A stretch of DNA of 18,331 nucleotides from the NCBI GenBank assembly GCA_003456765.1, contig DMOT01000145.1, positions 1-18,331 on the forward strand. Reading direction: 5' to 3'. Positions within the stretch are counted from its first letter, which is position 1. The number at the start of each line of letters is the position of its first letter. Source of the DNA: Bacillota bacterium (GTDB lineage: Bacteria; Bacillota; DTU025). Shown in pieces: positions 1 to 7,324 of this stretch. The notes beneath the pieces were generated by a model. That model saw only the letters and a program-made list of their open reading frames with translations, was not told the DNA's origin and searched no databases. The position numbers were made by a program, and so were the translations under genes.

Positions 1-377
1 ATCGTAGCGGGAATCGCTACGGTTGGGAGTCCCATCTGGGAGAGCAAGTGCAAGCCCTTAAAGGTGCCGTCACCGCCGACTCCAACAACCGCATCAATCT
101 CGCACGTCCGTATCTGCAGAAGCGCCTTGGCACGGCCTTCTTCAGTCTTAAATTCCTCCGAACGAGCAGATTTCAAAATAGTTCCGCCACGTTGTAAAAT
201 GTCTCCCACTGTTCTTGATTTCATTTCCATGAAATCGCCCGCCACGAGGCCGTGAAAGCCGCGTCTCACACCAACAACCTCAAGGCCGTGGTAGAGTGAC
301 TTCCTTACCACAGCGCGCACGCACGGATTCATGCCAGGTGCATCTCCGCCACTGGTCAGCACTGCGATACGTCTCAT
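1..377 (-). CDS. pfkA: 6-phosphofructokinase, N-terminal part (runs off the left edge)
   Basis: Codes for the first 125 residues of phosphofructokinase, the glycolytic enzyme that phosphorylates fructose 6-phosphate to fructose 1,6-bisphosphate in the cytoplasm. The protein opens MRRIAVLTSGGDAPGMN, the ATP-binding start of the PfkA family. Arg72 (in SARSEEF) and GGDGT at 101-105 fall at nearly the same numbers as in the E. coli enzyme. Gly104 is the residue typical of ATP-dependent enzymes; pyrophosphate-dependent ones carry Asp there. Position 124 is Ala (in IPAT), where ATP-type enzymes usually have Gly and PPi-type enzymes Lys, so phosphoryl-donor choice is likely but not certainly ATP. 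ATG at 377 is preceded by GGGGGAG at a 6-base spacing. It lies 33 bases after the DUF2007 gene and downstream of dnaE, a common Bacillota arrangement, so co-transcription is likely. Confidence 0.95.
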   Translation of the reverse strand, partial: MRRIAVLTSGGDAPGMNPCVRAVVRKSLYHGLEVVGVRRGFHGLVAGDFMEMKSRTVGDILQRGGTILKSARSEEFKTEEGRAKALLQIRTCEIDAVVGVGGDGTFKGLHLLSQMGLPTVAIPAT

Positions 378-410
378 GATAACTCCCCCAATCATCCACG
401 CCGCCTGTCA

Positions 411-614
411 CTAGAATAATTCGTCGGAATCGTCCAGGATGGCACGGGCCTCTTCAGCCTCGGCTTCCGGTACCAGCACTTCTACGCTCGCCGAATCTCC
501 CATCTGCGGGACTCCCATTGGCCTCAACATGACCAACAAGCCTTCTCCCTCGAGCATGTTCTTGACAAGTTCCGCCTCCGGCCTGTTGGGCGCAATATGC
601 ACAACCGTCCACAT
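411..614 (-). CDS. DUF2007 family small protein
   Basis: A 67-residue protein matching the DUF2007 (putative prokaryotic signal-transducing protein) pattern. It starts MWTVVHIAPNRPEAELVKNM, continues with a helix followed by GLLVMLRP, and has the EVLVPEAEAEEARAIL ending typical of this ferredoxin-like fold. Members are small cytoplasmic proteins of unknown biochemical role, thought to sense or bind. The ATG at 614 has AGGAGG about 10 bases upstream. It lies 147 bases after the end of dnaE and 33 bases before pfkA on the same strand and is probably part of that transcript. No signal peptide or membrane segment is present. Confidence 0.8.
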   Translation of the reverse strand: MWTVVHIAPNRPEAELVKNMLEGEGLLVMLRPMGVPQMGDSASVEVLVPEAEAEEARAILDDSDELF

Positions 615-761
615 CCTGTTTCATCCTCCTCACTGGACCTTCGAGTCTAGTCTGTCCGTTCCTATACACAACGTCAGTCATTGCTTCTACTCTATTTCTT
701 CTTGCCCTCCTGCGATCGATGCATTCTTATTCAACGAAACCGCTCCTAACCAAATACAATA

Positions 762-3700
762 TCAAAGATTTCCGTTGTTGGCGAGTGTTTTCGGAAGCTC
801 AGCAATAGAATCGGCCAGTATCTTGATGCTTTCATCCTTCACATCCACACGGCCCTTCACTACAACCACAGCGTCTGGCAGGAGAATCCCCTCACACTCC
901 TGATAGGTCCTGGGGAAGACCACTACTTCCACCTGGCCTGTCAAGTCTTCCATCTGCGCAAACGCCATGGGCTGCCCCGCACGAGTCGTTATCTGCTTCC
1001 GTCCGTTGATCACCCCGGCCAGCGTCACATAGGTTCCTTCCTGTGCCTGCGACAGGTCGCGAACTGACACACTGGCTACCTTGCGCACGCTATCGGCGAA
1101 CGATGCCAGAGGGTGCCCTGAGATGTAGAGGCCAAGAAGCTCTTTTTCCATGGCCAGAACCTGCGTTTCAGTGAACTCGGGCACATCCGGCAAAGGAATA
1201 TCGGCAGCGCCAAAATCAGACGGTTTATCGAACAGGTCGAAAAACGAAGCCTGCCCTGCCTCCTGATGGCGCTGGCGCACTGCACTATGCTCGCACACCT
1301 GATCCATGATTGCAAGCAGGGCGCGCCTGTTGCCAAACTCGCTGAACGCCCCGCACCTTATCAGGCTCTCCAACGCCTTCCGGTTGACTGCCGCAAGGTC
1401 TACCCTTTCACAGAAATCGGCGAATGATACAAATCGGCCCCCACGCTTTCTGGCCAGTATTATGGATTCCGCAGCCCCCTCACCCACATTCTTGACGGCT
1501 CCAAGACCAAAGCGTATCGTATCGCCGGAGACGGTAAATCCCTTATAGCTCTCGTTGACGTCAGGCGGATGCACATCTACACCGTTTGCTCTGCAAACAT
1601 CAGTGTACATAGCAACACGCTCTGATGACCCCATCACGCTGGTGAGGGTAGCCGCCATGAATTCAGGGAAGTAGTGGCACCTCAGGTAAGCGGTCCGGTA
1701 CGATATGAGGGCATAGGCTGCGCTGTGGGACTTGTTGAACCCGTAGCCCGCAAACCTCTCTATCAGCGAGAAAACTTCTTCAGCTGCGCGCTCCGACACT
1801 CCTCGCCCCAACGCTCCCTCCATGAACCTATCCTTCATGCCCGCAATGGCCTCAGGCTGCTTTTTGCCCATGGCTCGCCTCAGAATGTCTGCTTCACCCA
1901 GGCTGAATCCGGCCAACTCGCTTGCGACCTGCATCACCTGCTCCTGGTAGAGCATGACGCCATATGTGGGCTTCAGTACTTTCTCCAACGCCGGATGGGG
2001 ATACTTCACCGTCTCATGGTAATGTTTGCCGCGAACGAAATCCCCTGTCATCACCATTGGACCCGGCCGCCCGAGAGCGACAATGGCAATGAGGTCCTCA
2101 AACTGCGTGGGTTTGACCTCGCGAAGCATGTTCTGAAAGAGACTGCTTTCGAGCTGGAATACGCCTTCTGACTCCGCGCGCCTCAACATGTCATACACAG
2201 CAGAGTCATCAAGGGGTATGTTCTCAATATCCACTTCCTCATTGCGCGTGTGCCTGATTATTTCCAAGGTATTGCCAATGACAGTGAGAGTTCGCAGCCC
2301 GAGGAAATCCATTTTCACAATGCCGAGACGTTCAAGATCCTCCATAGGATACTGAGTTGTCAATACGCCGTCGGTGGACTTGTAGAGCGGAACATGCTCT
2401 GTGAGCGGGTCATTTGAAATCACAACTCCCGCCGCATGGACCGAAGGATGACGCGGCAGGCCCTCCACTGCACGGGCAATCTGGATCAGCATACGATTAC
2501 GTTCGCTTTCACGCGCGACGGTTGCAAGCTCAGGAGATGTTTCAAGAGCCCTGTCAATAGTCATGTTCAGCTCGGCAGGTACGAGCTTGGCCATGCGGTC
2601 AACCTCCGCATAGCCGAAACTGAGGGCTCTGCCCACGTCCCTTATTGCACCGCGGGCGGCCATGGTTCCGAACGTGATGATCTGGGCGACCCGGTCTGAA
2701 CCATACTTCTCAGCCACATAATCGATGACTTCGCCTCGCCGTTCGTAGCAGAAATCCACGTCAATGTCGGGCATGCTCACCCGTTCCGGATTGAGGAATC
2801 GCTCGAAAAGCAGATTATAGGCAAGCGGGTCAACATCGGTTATCCCCAGGCAGTATGCGGCCAGGCTTCCAGGAGCAGAACCCCTTCCCGGACCGACGTA
2901 TATGCCCCGGCTCTTGGCAAAGCGTATGAAGTCCCACACTATCAGAAAGTAGCCGGAGTAACCCATGCGCTCGATTATTCCGAGCTCATAATCGAGCCTC
3001 TCGCTCACTTCACGTGAAATGGCGCCGAAGCGGCGTATCGCTCCTTCCTCGCACAGCCTCCTCAGATAGCTATCTAGAGTCTCTCCACGGGGAGGTTTGA
3101 ACTCAGGCATATGCAAGGTCTCGAAATCCAGTTCAACGTTGCATCGCTCTGCTATGCGCGCCGTGATCGCGCATGCCTCAGGGATCTCTGCGAATTCTCT
3201 GTACATCTCCTCCGGGGACTTCAGGTAGAACTCATCCGTTGGAAATCTCATGCGCGCCGGGTCATCTACGACCGAACCGGTCTGGATACAGAGGAGTACA
3301 TCATGGGCAGTGGCGTCCTCGCGCCGCAGGTAATGCACATCATTGGTTGCAGCAAGAGGCACACCCATCTTCCTGCCCAGTTGGGCCAAGTGCCTGTTGA
3401 CTGACTCTTGAACACGAATCCCGTTCGATTGGACTTCCAGGAAGAAGGAGTCATGCCCAAATATCTCCAGATACTCCCTGGCAACAGCCTCGGCAGCCTC
3501 AAGCCGCCCCTTCGCAATGCAGGAAGGTATCTCCCCTGACAGACATGCAGAAAGGGCAATTAAGCCCTCCGAGTGCTGAGCAAGGGCTTCCTTGTCCACC
3601 CTGGGCTTGTAATAGAAACCATCGGTATAGCCCATAGAGGACAATTTGAGGAGGTTCAAATAGCCAGTATTATTCTCGGCAAGGAGCACCAGGTGGTGCG

Positions 3701-3857
3701 AGGTATCATCCACCTGTGGGGTTCTGTCGTGCATAGTGCGGTTAGCCACGTACACTTCACAACCGAGAATCGGCTTCACTCCTTGCCCTCTGCAAGCCCG
3801 ATAGAAGTCAACAAGGCCAAATAGCGACCCGTGATCAGTTATTGCGCATGAGTCCAT
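762..3857 (-). CDS. dnaE: DNA polymerase III subunit alpha (main open frame; 5' end interrupted)
   Basis: Replicative DNA polymerase alpha subunit, which extends primers at the replication fork. The open frame of 1031 residues holds most of the PHP domain (ITDHG at 6-10, TNDVHY at 171-176), then the polymerase core with GPGRGSAPGS at 322-331 and the catalytic aspartates of PDIDVDF at 363-369. A C-terminal OB-fold follows (TLAGVINGRKQITTRAGQP region, near residues 925-1000). The first available start is ATG 3857, with GGAG six bases upstream. The family normally has about 35 more residues, and these are encoded in the same frame upstream from a TTG at 3962 (MREFAHLHLHTQYSLL), but an in-frame TGA at 3914-3912 separates them. 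Without readthrough, bypass or a sequencing correction the product would lack PHP motif I (HLHLH). The polymerase core looks fully conserved, so the gene is probably functional in some form. Confidence 0.93.
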   Translation of the reverse strand: MDSCAITDHGSLFGLVDFYRACRGQGVKPILGCEVYVANRTMHDRTPQVDDTSHHLVLLAENNTGYLNLLKLSSMGYTDGFYYKPRVDKEALAQHSEGLIALSACLSGEIPSCIAKGRLEAAEAVAREYLEIFGHDSFFLEVQSNGIRVQESVNRHLAQLGRKMGVPLAATNDVHYLRREDATAHDVLLCIQTGSVVDDPARMRFPTDEFYLKSPEEMYREFAEIPEACAITARIAERCNVELDFETLHMPEFKPPRGETLDSYLRRLCEEGAIRRFGAISREVSERLDYELGIIERMGYSGYFLIVWDFIRFAKSRGIYVGPGRGSAPGSLAAYCLGITDVDPLAYNLLFERFLNPERVSMPDIDVDFCYERRGEVIDYVAEKYGSDRVAQIITFGTMAARGAIRDVGRALSFGYAEVDRMAKLVPAELNMTIDRALETSPELATVARESERNRMLIQIARAVEGLPRHPSVHAAGVVISNDPLTEHVPLYKSTDGVLTTQYPMEDLERLGIVKMDFLGLRTLTVIGNTLEIIRHTRNEEVDIENIPLDDSAVYDMLRRAESEGVFQLESSLFQNMLREVKPTQFEDLIAIVALGRPGPMVMTGDFVRGKHYHETVKYPHPALEKVLKPTYGVMLYQEQVMQVASELAGFSLGEADILRRAMGKKQPEAIAGMKDRFMEGALGRGVSERAAEEVFSLIERFAGYGFNKSHSAAYALISYRTAYLRCHYFPEFMAATLTSVMGSSERVAMYTDVCRANGVDVHPPDVNESYKGFTVSGDTIRFGLGAVKNVGEGAAESIILARKRGGRFVSFADFCERVDLAAVNRKALESLIRCGAFSEFGNRRALLAIMDQVCEHSAVRQRHQEAGQASFFDLFDKPSDFGAADIPLPDVPEFTETQVLAMEKELLGLYISGHPLASFADSVRKVASVSVRDLSQAQEGTYVTLAGVINGRKQITTRAGQPMAFAQMEDLTGQVEVVVFPRTYQECEGILLPDAVVVVKGRVDVKDESIKILADSIAELPKTLANNGNL

Positions 3858-3911
3858 TCCCAGCTCCGAAAGATGACTGGCAAGCTCGCCCGGTCTACAG
3901 GCGCCATCCAG

Positions 3912-3962
3912 TCACAGGAGGGAGTACTGTGTATGCAAATGAAGATGAGCAAACTCCCTCAA
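3912..3962 (-). other. 5' segment of dnaE ending in an in-frame TGA
   Basis: Sixteen codons from TTG 3962 to a TGA stop at 3914-3912 encode MREFAHLHLHTQYSLL, the standard N-terminus of bacterial DnaE including the HxHxH metal motif of the PHP domain. A GGGGGTGG ribosome binding site lies just before the TTG. After the TGA the same frame continues Leu-Asp-Gly-Ala-Cys-Arg and runs into the large dnaE ORF. DnaE proteins usually read YSLLDGA here, so the six bases TGACTG look inserted. A small inverted repeat (CACAG/CTGTG, nine-base loop, 3913-3931) covers the stop. It may be an assembly error, a mutation rescued by reinitiation at 3857, or recoding. Confidence 0.75.
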
Positions 3963-4013
3963 ATGACCACCCCCTCACTACAAAAAAGAAGAACATGCGA
4001 ACAGGCAGGAACA

Positions 4014-4032
4014 CCCGCTCAACAAGAGCGGG
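4014..4032. repeat. Short inverted repeat upstream of dnaE
   Basis: CCCGCTC and GAGCGGG form a perfect 7-base dyad with a five-base loop between the 71-aa gene and dnaE. In the minus direction a T-rich run (TTCTTCTTTTTT) follows, but only about 20 bases later, so this is not a convincing intrinsic terminator. It could instead be a leader hairpin of dnaE. The rest of 3963-4171 shows no gene and no convincing promoter. Confidence 0.5.
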
Positions 4033-4171
4033 AGTCCCCACCCATTGTCCGCCTATATAATCGTAATCAGTGAATCAGTACCCGGGATCCTCGTGACCAA
4101 GTCCAGTTGCCTGTGGTCCCCAGCACCGCCAGCGCCGCCAATCGGACTTCTGCCCTTTCGATGTCGGCAAC

Positions 4172-4387
4172 TCAGCCCTCTTCAGGTTTTCCAGCCGGCG
4201 GAGACCACTTGTCTGACCACCATCCATCAAGGTTGACGCCGGGCAACCCCTCTTCTTCCCACTCAACTTCGGCAAGTATGGCATCGACAACATCGCTGTC
4301 GGTGAGTTCGTATGGACGCCGTTTCCTATCGCCACTGAACCCTACAACTCGAATCTGCCCAGGGATCTTACGGATGATCCTTCTCAT
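4172..4387 (-). CDS. small hypothetical protein (71 aa)
   Basis: A 71-residue frame that I do not recognise. It begins basic (MRRIIRKIPGQIRVVGFSGD), continues with an acidic helical stretch (LTDSDVVDAILAEVEWEEEG) and ends in a Trp/Pro-rich tail (WWSDKWSPPAGKPEEG). It has no signal peptide or membrane segment. It is called real because the ATG at 4387 is preceded by GGAGGGG at a 7-base spacing, and because it follows the aminopeptidase gene on the same strand by 66 bases. The charge pattern suggests a small soluble, perhaps binding, protein. Function unknown. Confidence 0.6.
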   Translation of the reverse strand: MRRIIRKIPGQIRVVGFSGDRKRRPYELTDSDVVDAILAEVEWEEEGLPGVNLDGWWSDKWSPPAGKPEEG

Positions 4388-4453
4388 CTGCTATCCCCTC
4401 CATTTTGTGCGCCCCCAGGCAAGAGGGCAACATAGAGTGTTCGCTCGAGTCCG

Positions 4454-5407
4454 TCAGTGGATAAACTTCCCGGAATCCATGATGACTACACCATCCACTT
4501 CTACAGTGGGGGCAACGACAATTCCGTCAAGATGGCTTGCGACTCGCACATTCCCTCCGAAGTTGGAGTTATCACCCAGCGCGATGTGGATCGTGCCCAT
4601 GACTTTCTCATCCTCCAGCACCTGACCGGTAATCCTGGCATGGTCGTTAGTGCCTATCCCAAGCTCAGCTATGTTGCGTGCCGGCATACCCAGAGGACCG
4701 ATCATGTCCTCTATGGCTTTGGCAGCCTCGCCGCCTTCAATGCTCACGGCGTACCCGTCAACCACATTTATCTTGATCTTGGTGCCCGCGAATTTCGTTC
4801 CCGCCATCGCCCCATCCACTACGAAAACGCCGTTGGCCGTTCCTTCCACTGGTGCAATGAAAGCCTCTCCTGCCGGAAGGTTCCCTGAACTTCCGCGCGC
4901 GCGGTAAATGCCAGTATCGGCCATTCCCGTCCTGCCTTCCAGAGACATTGAGATATCAGTGCCCTCGGCATTGGTGATGCGCACGTTCTTGCCATCTGAT
5001 AGGAGCCTGGCATACTTCTCCGCTCTCTCTGCCACTCCATCATAATCTGCCACAAGAGTACGGGCCATGCAATCCTCGGTAATGCCCGGCAATGTGGCGA
5101 CTCTGACACCTGCCTTGCATGCGTTCCCTCTCGCTACAGTGTGAGTAATCGACTTGCTAGTAGGAGCAAGCACAACATCCACGTGCCTCATCAGCTCTGC
5201 TACCGGCTGAGGAGGTTCCTCGCCGTTTCTCTTGCGTGGTATGATCTCGACAACCATAGCTTCGCATCCAAGAGACACAGCAGCTTCAAAAAGCGCCATG
5301 CCCACAGAGCGTGTCCCCTTGTCCATGATGACTAGCACATTCTCGCCCGCCGCAGCTCCCATGCAATCTCTGACCGCAACCAGCGCCGCCTTTCGCAAAT
5401 CAGACAT
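4454..5407 (-). CDS. M29-like (AmpS-type) metalloaminopeptidase
   Basis: A 317-residue protein related to thermophilic-type aminopeptidases (peptidase family M29, COG2309) and their NicX-like relatives. These remove N-terminal residues from peptides with a two-metal centre in the cytoplasm. The candidate metal ligands and their contexts are all present: NLPAGE (Glu181), AELGIG (Glu248), HIALGDN (His274) and HLD (His292, Asp294). It is shorter than classical M29 enzymes (about 400 residues), with a reduced N-terminal domain, so substrate and even reaction are uncertain. The ATG at 5407 has GGGGGTG upstream. The small gene at 4172-4387 follows it and is probably in the same transcript. Confidence 0.75.
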   Translation of the reverse strand: MSDLRKAALVAVRDCMGAAAGENVLVIMDKGTRSVGMALFEAAVSLGCEAMVVEIIPRKRNGEEPPQPVAELMRHVDVVLAPTSKSITHTVARGNACKAGVRVATLPGITEDCMARTLVADYDGVAERAEKYARLLSDGKNVRITNAEGTDISMSLEGRTGMADTGIYRARGSSGNLPAGEAFIAPVEGTANGVFVVDGAMAGTKFAGTKIKINVVDGYAVSIEGGEAAKAIEDMIGPLGMPARNIAELGIGTNDHARITGQVLEDEKVMGTIHIALGDNSNFGGNVRVASHLDGIVVAPTVEVDGVVIMDSGKFIH

Positions 5408-5517
5408 CGGTACACCCCCACGCCTGCAGGGAACACCTCTCCTGAATCGGCTAACCCGCCCTCGACATCACAAGGCGCACCCCACATCCATCTCGGCTCC
5501 AAGCCGTGTTCATCTTG

Positions 5518-5526
5518 ATTCTATCA
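5518..5526 (-). promoter_or_regulatory. Candidate extended -10 promoter of the aminopeptidase gene
   Basis: On the minus strand the sequence TGATAGAAT is an extended -10 element (TG-n-TAGAAT, five of six matches to TATAAT). It lies about 105 bases before the aminopeptidase ATG. No good -35 is present at 17 bases. A perfect dyad, GCGCCTT/AAGGCGC with a five-base loop (5542-5560), overlaps the -35 position and could be an operator. Confidence 0.4.
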
Positions 5527-5541
5527 TATCTGCCGCCATTT

Positions 5542-5560
5542 GCGCCTTCCCTCAAGGCGC
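5542..5560. repeat. 7-bp inverted repeat (possible operator)
   Basis: GCGCCTT (5542-5548) and AAGGCGC (5554-5560) are perfect complements separated by CCCTC. It sits between the divergent aminopeptidase and mgtE promoters and overlaps the place where a -35 box of the minus-strand promoter would be. A hairpin role is possible, but no T-run follows on either strand. I see nothing else in the remainder of 5408-5666, which is otherwise plain intergenic DNA. Confidence 0.4.
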
Positions 5561-5666
5561 CGAGGCTCCACTGAACTCCCTTCCCCTTGGCATGCTGCGG
5601 CACCAAATCCCTGCGCTGGAATCTGACTCCTTCTGCACGGAATTTCGGCTTTTCGCACTGGCAGAA

Positions 5667-5695
5667 GTGACAATTTGCTGGACGAATAGTATAAT
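5667..5695 (+). promoter_or_regulatory. Sigma-A-type promoter of mgtE
   Basis: GTGACA (5667-5672, five of six matches to TTGACA) and a perfect TATAAT (5690-5695) are separated by 17 bases. Transcription should begin near 5702, giving an mgtE leader of about 210 bases. This is the best promoter in the window together with the tRNA one. Confidence 0.8.
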
Positions 5696-5722
5696 TACCA
5701 AGGCGACTGATACGCTATCGAA

Positions 5723-5905
5723 CCGGGCTCTTAGGTTTCTAAATGACTATCAAAAGGAGGAAGACTAAGTGGACGGAGACCCCGGCAGTACAGAGCACAC
5801 AACAAAATCCAGCTCTGTGCAGCGGTCACTTATCCTAGGCAAAACAAAATCCGGGGCGCCGTCGACCTTCTCCGAGGATTGGTGAGCGCCCCGTATCAGG
5901 GGGTG
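5723..5905 (+). promoter_or_regulatory. Structured mgtE leader RNA with alternative hairpins
   Basis: The leader contains several nested complementary segments. CCGGG (5723-5727) pairs with CCCGG (5781-5785), and inside it CTTAG (5730-5734) pairs with CTAAG (5765-5769), placing the upstream ORF's ribosome binding site in the loop. A 9-bp stem joins 5788-5796 to 5812-5820. GGGGCGC (5853-5859) is perfectly complementary to GCGCCCC (5886-5892). The same GCGCCCC can alternatively pair with GGGGTG (5900-5905), which is the ribosome binding site of mgtE. The two pairings exclude each other, as in translational attenuators. The ten bases AACAAAATCC occur twice (5801-5810 and 5843-5852). The conserved blocks of the M-box magnesium riboswitch are not visible. 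Confidence 0.5.
5769..5885 (+). CDS. Upstream ORF / candidate mgtE leader peptide (38 aa)
   Basis: A GTG at 5769 is preceded by a perfect AAAGGAGG (5753-5760) at 8 bases, one of the strongest ribosome binding sites in the window. The frame runs 38 codons to a TGA at 5883-5885, 25 bases before the mgtE start. The peptide begins MDGDPGSTEHTT and ends PSTFSEDW. Its acidic, proline-containing start resembles the kind of sequence (as in enterobacterial MgtL, MEPDPTP) that destabilises ribosomes when magnesium is low. The ORF covers the left arm of the hairpin that competes with sequestration of the mgtE ribosome binding site. The role as a leader peptide is inference. The peptide matches no family I know. 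Confidence 0.5.
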   Translation: MDGDPGSTEHTTKSSSVQRSLILGKTKSGAPSTFSEDW

Positions 5906-5910
5906 TTATC

Positions 5911-7260
5911 GTGCATGAAACCCATACACATGTCACTGAGCAAATAAAGTCGCTGCTGGCCACCGGAACCGAAGAAGCCCTCATTGATTTCGTGGACACA
6001 CTGCATCCAGCCGACATCGTTGACCTCCTCGAGGAACTCGACGAGGCTGAACGCAGCACCTTTTTCCATGCGATACCCGCAGATGTAGCAGCTGATATCG
6101 TTGAGGAGCTCGAGCCAATAGATCAAGCAGAGCTGATCAGGCTGATGGGCGCGGAGCGTTCCTCTGAGATACTCAGAGAGATGGACTCTGACGACGCTGC
6201 CGACCTAATCGCAGAGCTGCCCGCAGCCAAGGCAGAAACACTTCTGGATCTCATGGATATTCACGGCGAAGATGTCCGGGAGCTGCTCCAATATGATGAA
6301 CACTCTTCAGGCGGCATCATGGCCACCGAATACGTGTCAGTCCACTCCGAATGGACTGTGGAGCAGACTCTGTCAGAGCTTCGGCGAGTGGCACCTGAGG
6401 CCGAAACGGTCTACTACATCTACGTGCTTGACGACGATGAGCAGCTGGTAGGAGTCTTGTCATTTCGAGACCTTGTCGTAGCAGCTTTGGACACTCGCAT
6501 CGATGCCATAATGAATACGAATGTGCTATCAGTTCCGGTAGAAGCAGACCAGGAAGACGTAGCTCAGCTCTTCAAAAAGTATAGATTTCTAGCTTTGCCA
6601 GTTGTTGATAAGGAAAACAAGCTTACAGGAATAATCACAGCAGACGACATTCTCGACGTTTTCGAGGAGGAAGCCACAGAGGACATTCAGAAGATCGCAG
6701 GAACGACGCCACTGGAACATCCTTATTTCTCCTCAAGCATCAAGGAGCTATGGAGCAGCCGTATTGTGTGGCTTCTAGTGCTGTTTTTGGCAGCGTCTCT
6801 AAGCGGGGGCATAATGCAGAAGTTCAGCACGGCAATGCAAACCATGATTGAACTGACGTTCTTCGTTCCGCTTCTCATCGACTGCGGGGGCAACGCCGGC
6901 TCTCAGGCATCCACCGTGGTGATCCGAGGTCTCGCAGTGAGGGACATAAGGCTCCGCGACATATGGGCAGTCATGGCACGTGAGCTCGTGGTAGGGCTCG
7001 GGCTCGGAGCAGTCATGGCAGGCATAGGCTTCCTCCGAGCATGGCGAGTTGGAGGCTCGTCAGCAATAGGAATCGTTGTCTCCCTAGCCGTCCTGGCAAT
7101 AGTCGTTTTTAGCACAGTGCTAGGCGCGATTCTGCCCATTGTGGCTACGGCACTCAGGGTTGATCCGGCCGTAATGTCGGCCCCTCTCATAACAACGATC
7201 GTAGATGCCGTAGGCCTCCTTATATACTTCAGCATCGCCCAATTAGTGCTGCAGGTTTGA
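5911..7260 (+). CDS. mgtE: Magnesium channel MgtE
   Basis: A 449-residue magnesium-gated Mg2+ channel of the cytoplasmic membrane, full length for the family. Domains in order: an acidic helical N domain (about 15-130), two CBS domains (about 138-255) that sense cytoplasmic Mg2+, a plug-helix region (about 258-280), then five membrane segments from about 284 to 447. The pore motif FVPLLIDCGGNAGSQAS (318-334) is present. Asp432 (in ITTIVDAVG) aligns with the pore Mg2+ ligand of the Thermus protein. GTG at 5911 follows GGGGGTG at about 5 bases; an out-of-frame ATG overlaps it. It is transcribed alone from the promoter at 5667 and ends at the terminator at 7279. Regulation probably involves the upstream ORF and the competing leader hairpins. 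Confidence 0.97.
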   Translation: MHETHTHVTEQIKSLLATGTEEALIDFVDTLHPADIVDLLEELDEAERSTFFHAIPADVAADIVEELEPIDQAELIRLMGAERSSEILREMDSDDAADLIAELPAAKAETLLDLMDIHGEDVRELLQYDEHSSGGIMATEYVSVHSEWTVEQTLSELRRVAPEAETVYYIYVLDDDEQLVGVLSFRDLVVAALDTRIDAIMNTNVLSVPVEADQEDVAQLFKKYRFLALPVVDKENKLTGIITADDILDVFEEEATEDIQKIAGTTPLEHPYFSSSIKELWSSRIVWLLVLFLAASLSGGIMQKFSTAMQTMIELTFFVPLLIDCGGNAGSQASTVVIRGLAVRDIRLRDIWAVMARELVVGLGLGAVMAGIGFLRAWRVGGSSAIGIVVSLAVLAIVVFSTVLGAILPIVATALRVDPAVMSAPLITTIVDAVGLLIYFSIAQLVLQV

Positions 7261-7278
7261 ACAGACATGGTGAACATG

Positions 7279-7317
7279 AAGAGTATGCCGCCCGTTTGGC
7301 AGGCGGCATACTCTTTT
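7279..7317. terminator. Strong terminator shared by convergent genes
   Basis: AAGAGTATGCCGCC (7279-7292) and GGCGGCATACTCTT (7302-7315) form a perfect 14-bp stem with a nine-base loop, 18 bases after the mgtE stop. On the plus strand it ends in TCTTTT, suitable for mgtE. The minus-strand lipoprotein gene ends 10 bases away on the other side, so the hairpin probably stops both transcripts, though the minus side has a weaker T-run. Confidence 0.88.
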
Positions 7318-7324
7318 GGCTATG

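Noticed and set aside
454..681. 75-codon minus-strand frame overlapping the DUF2007 gene
   Set aside because: It lies in another frame of a recognised family member and has no well placed ribosome binding site.
3912..3914. TGA in dnaE as selenocysteine or a reassigned codon
   Set aside because: Other genes in the window end in TGA, and a residue there is not expected in the conserved YSLLDGA motif.
4014..4032. Intrinsic terminator before dnaE
   Set aside because: The stem is good but the T-rich run on the minus strand starts about 20 bases later.
5232..5768. 178-codon plus-strand frame upstream of mgtE
   Set aside because: It overlaps the aminopeptidase gene antisense and the mgtE promoter and has no family-like sequence; it ends at the ribosome binding site of the 38-codon ORF.
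5702..5910. M-box (magnesium) riboswitch before mgtE
   Set aside because: The conserved M-box blocks (such as GTTAGGTGAGGCTCC and CGCTGCTGCCC) are absent.
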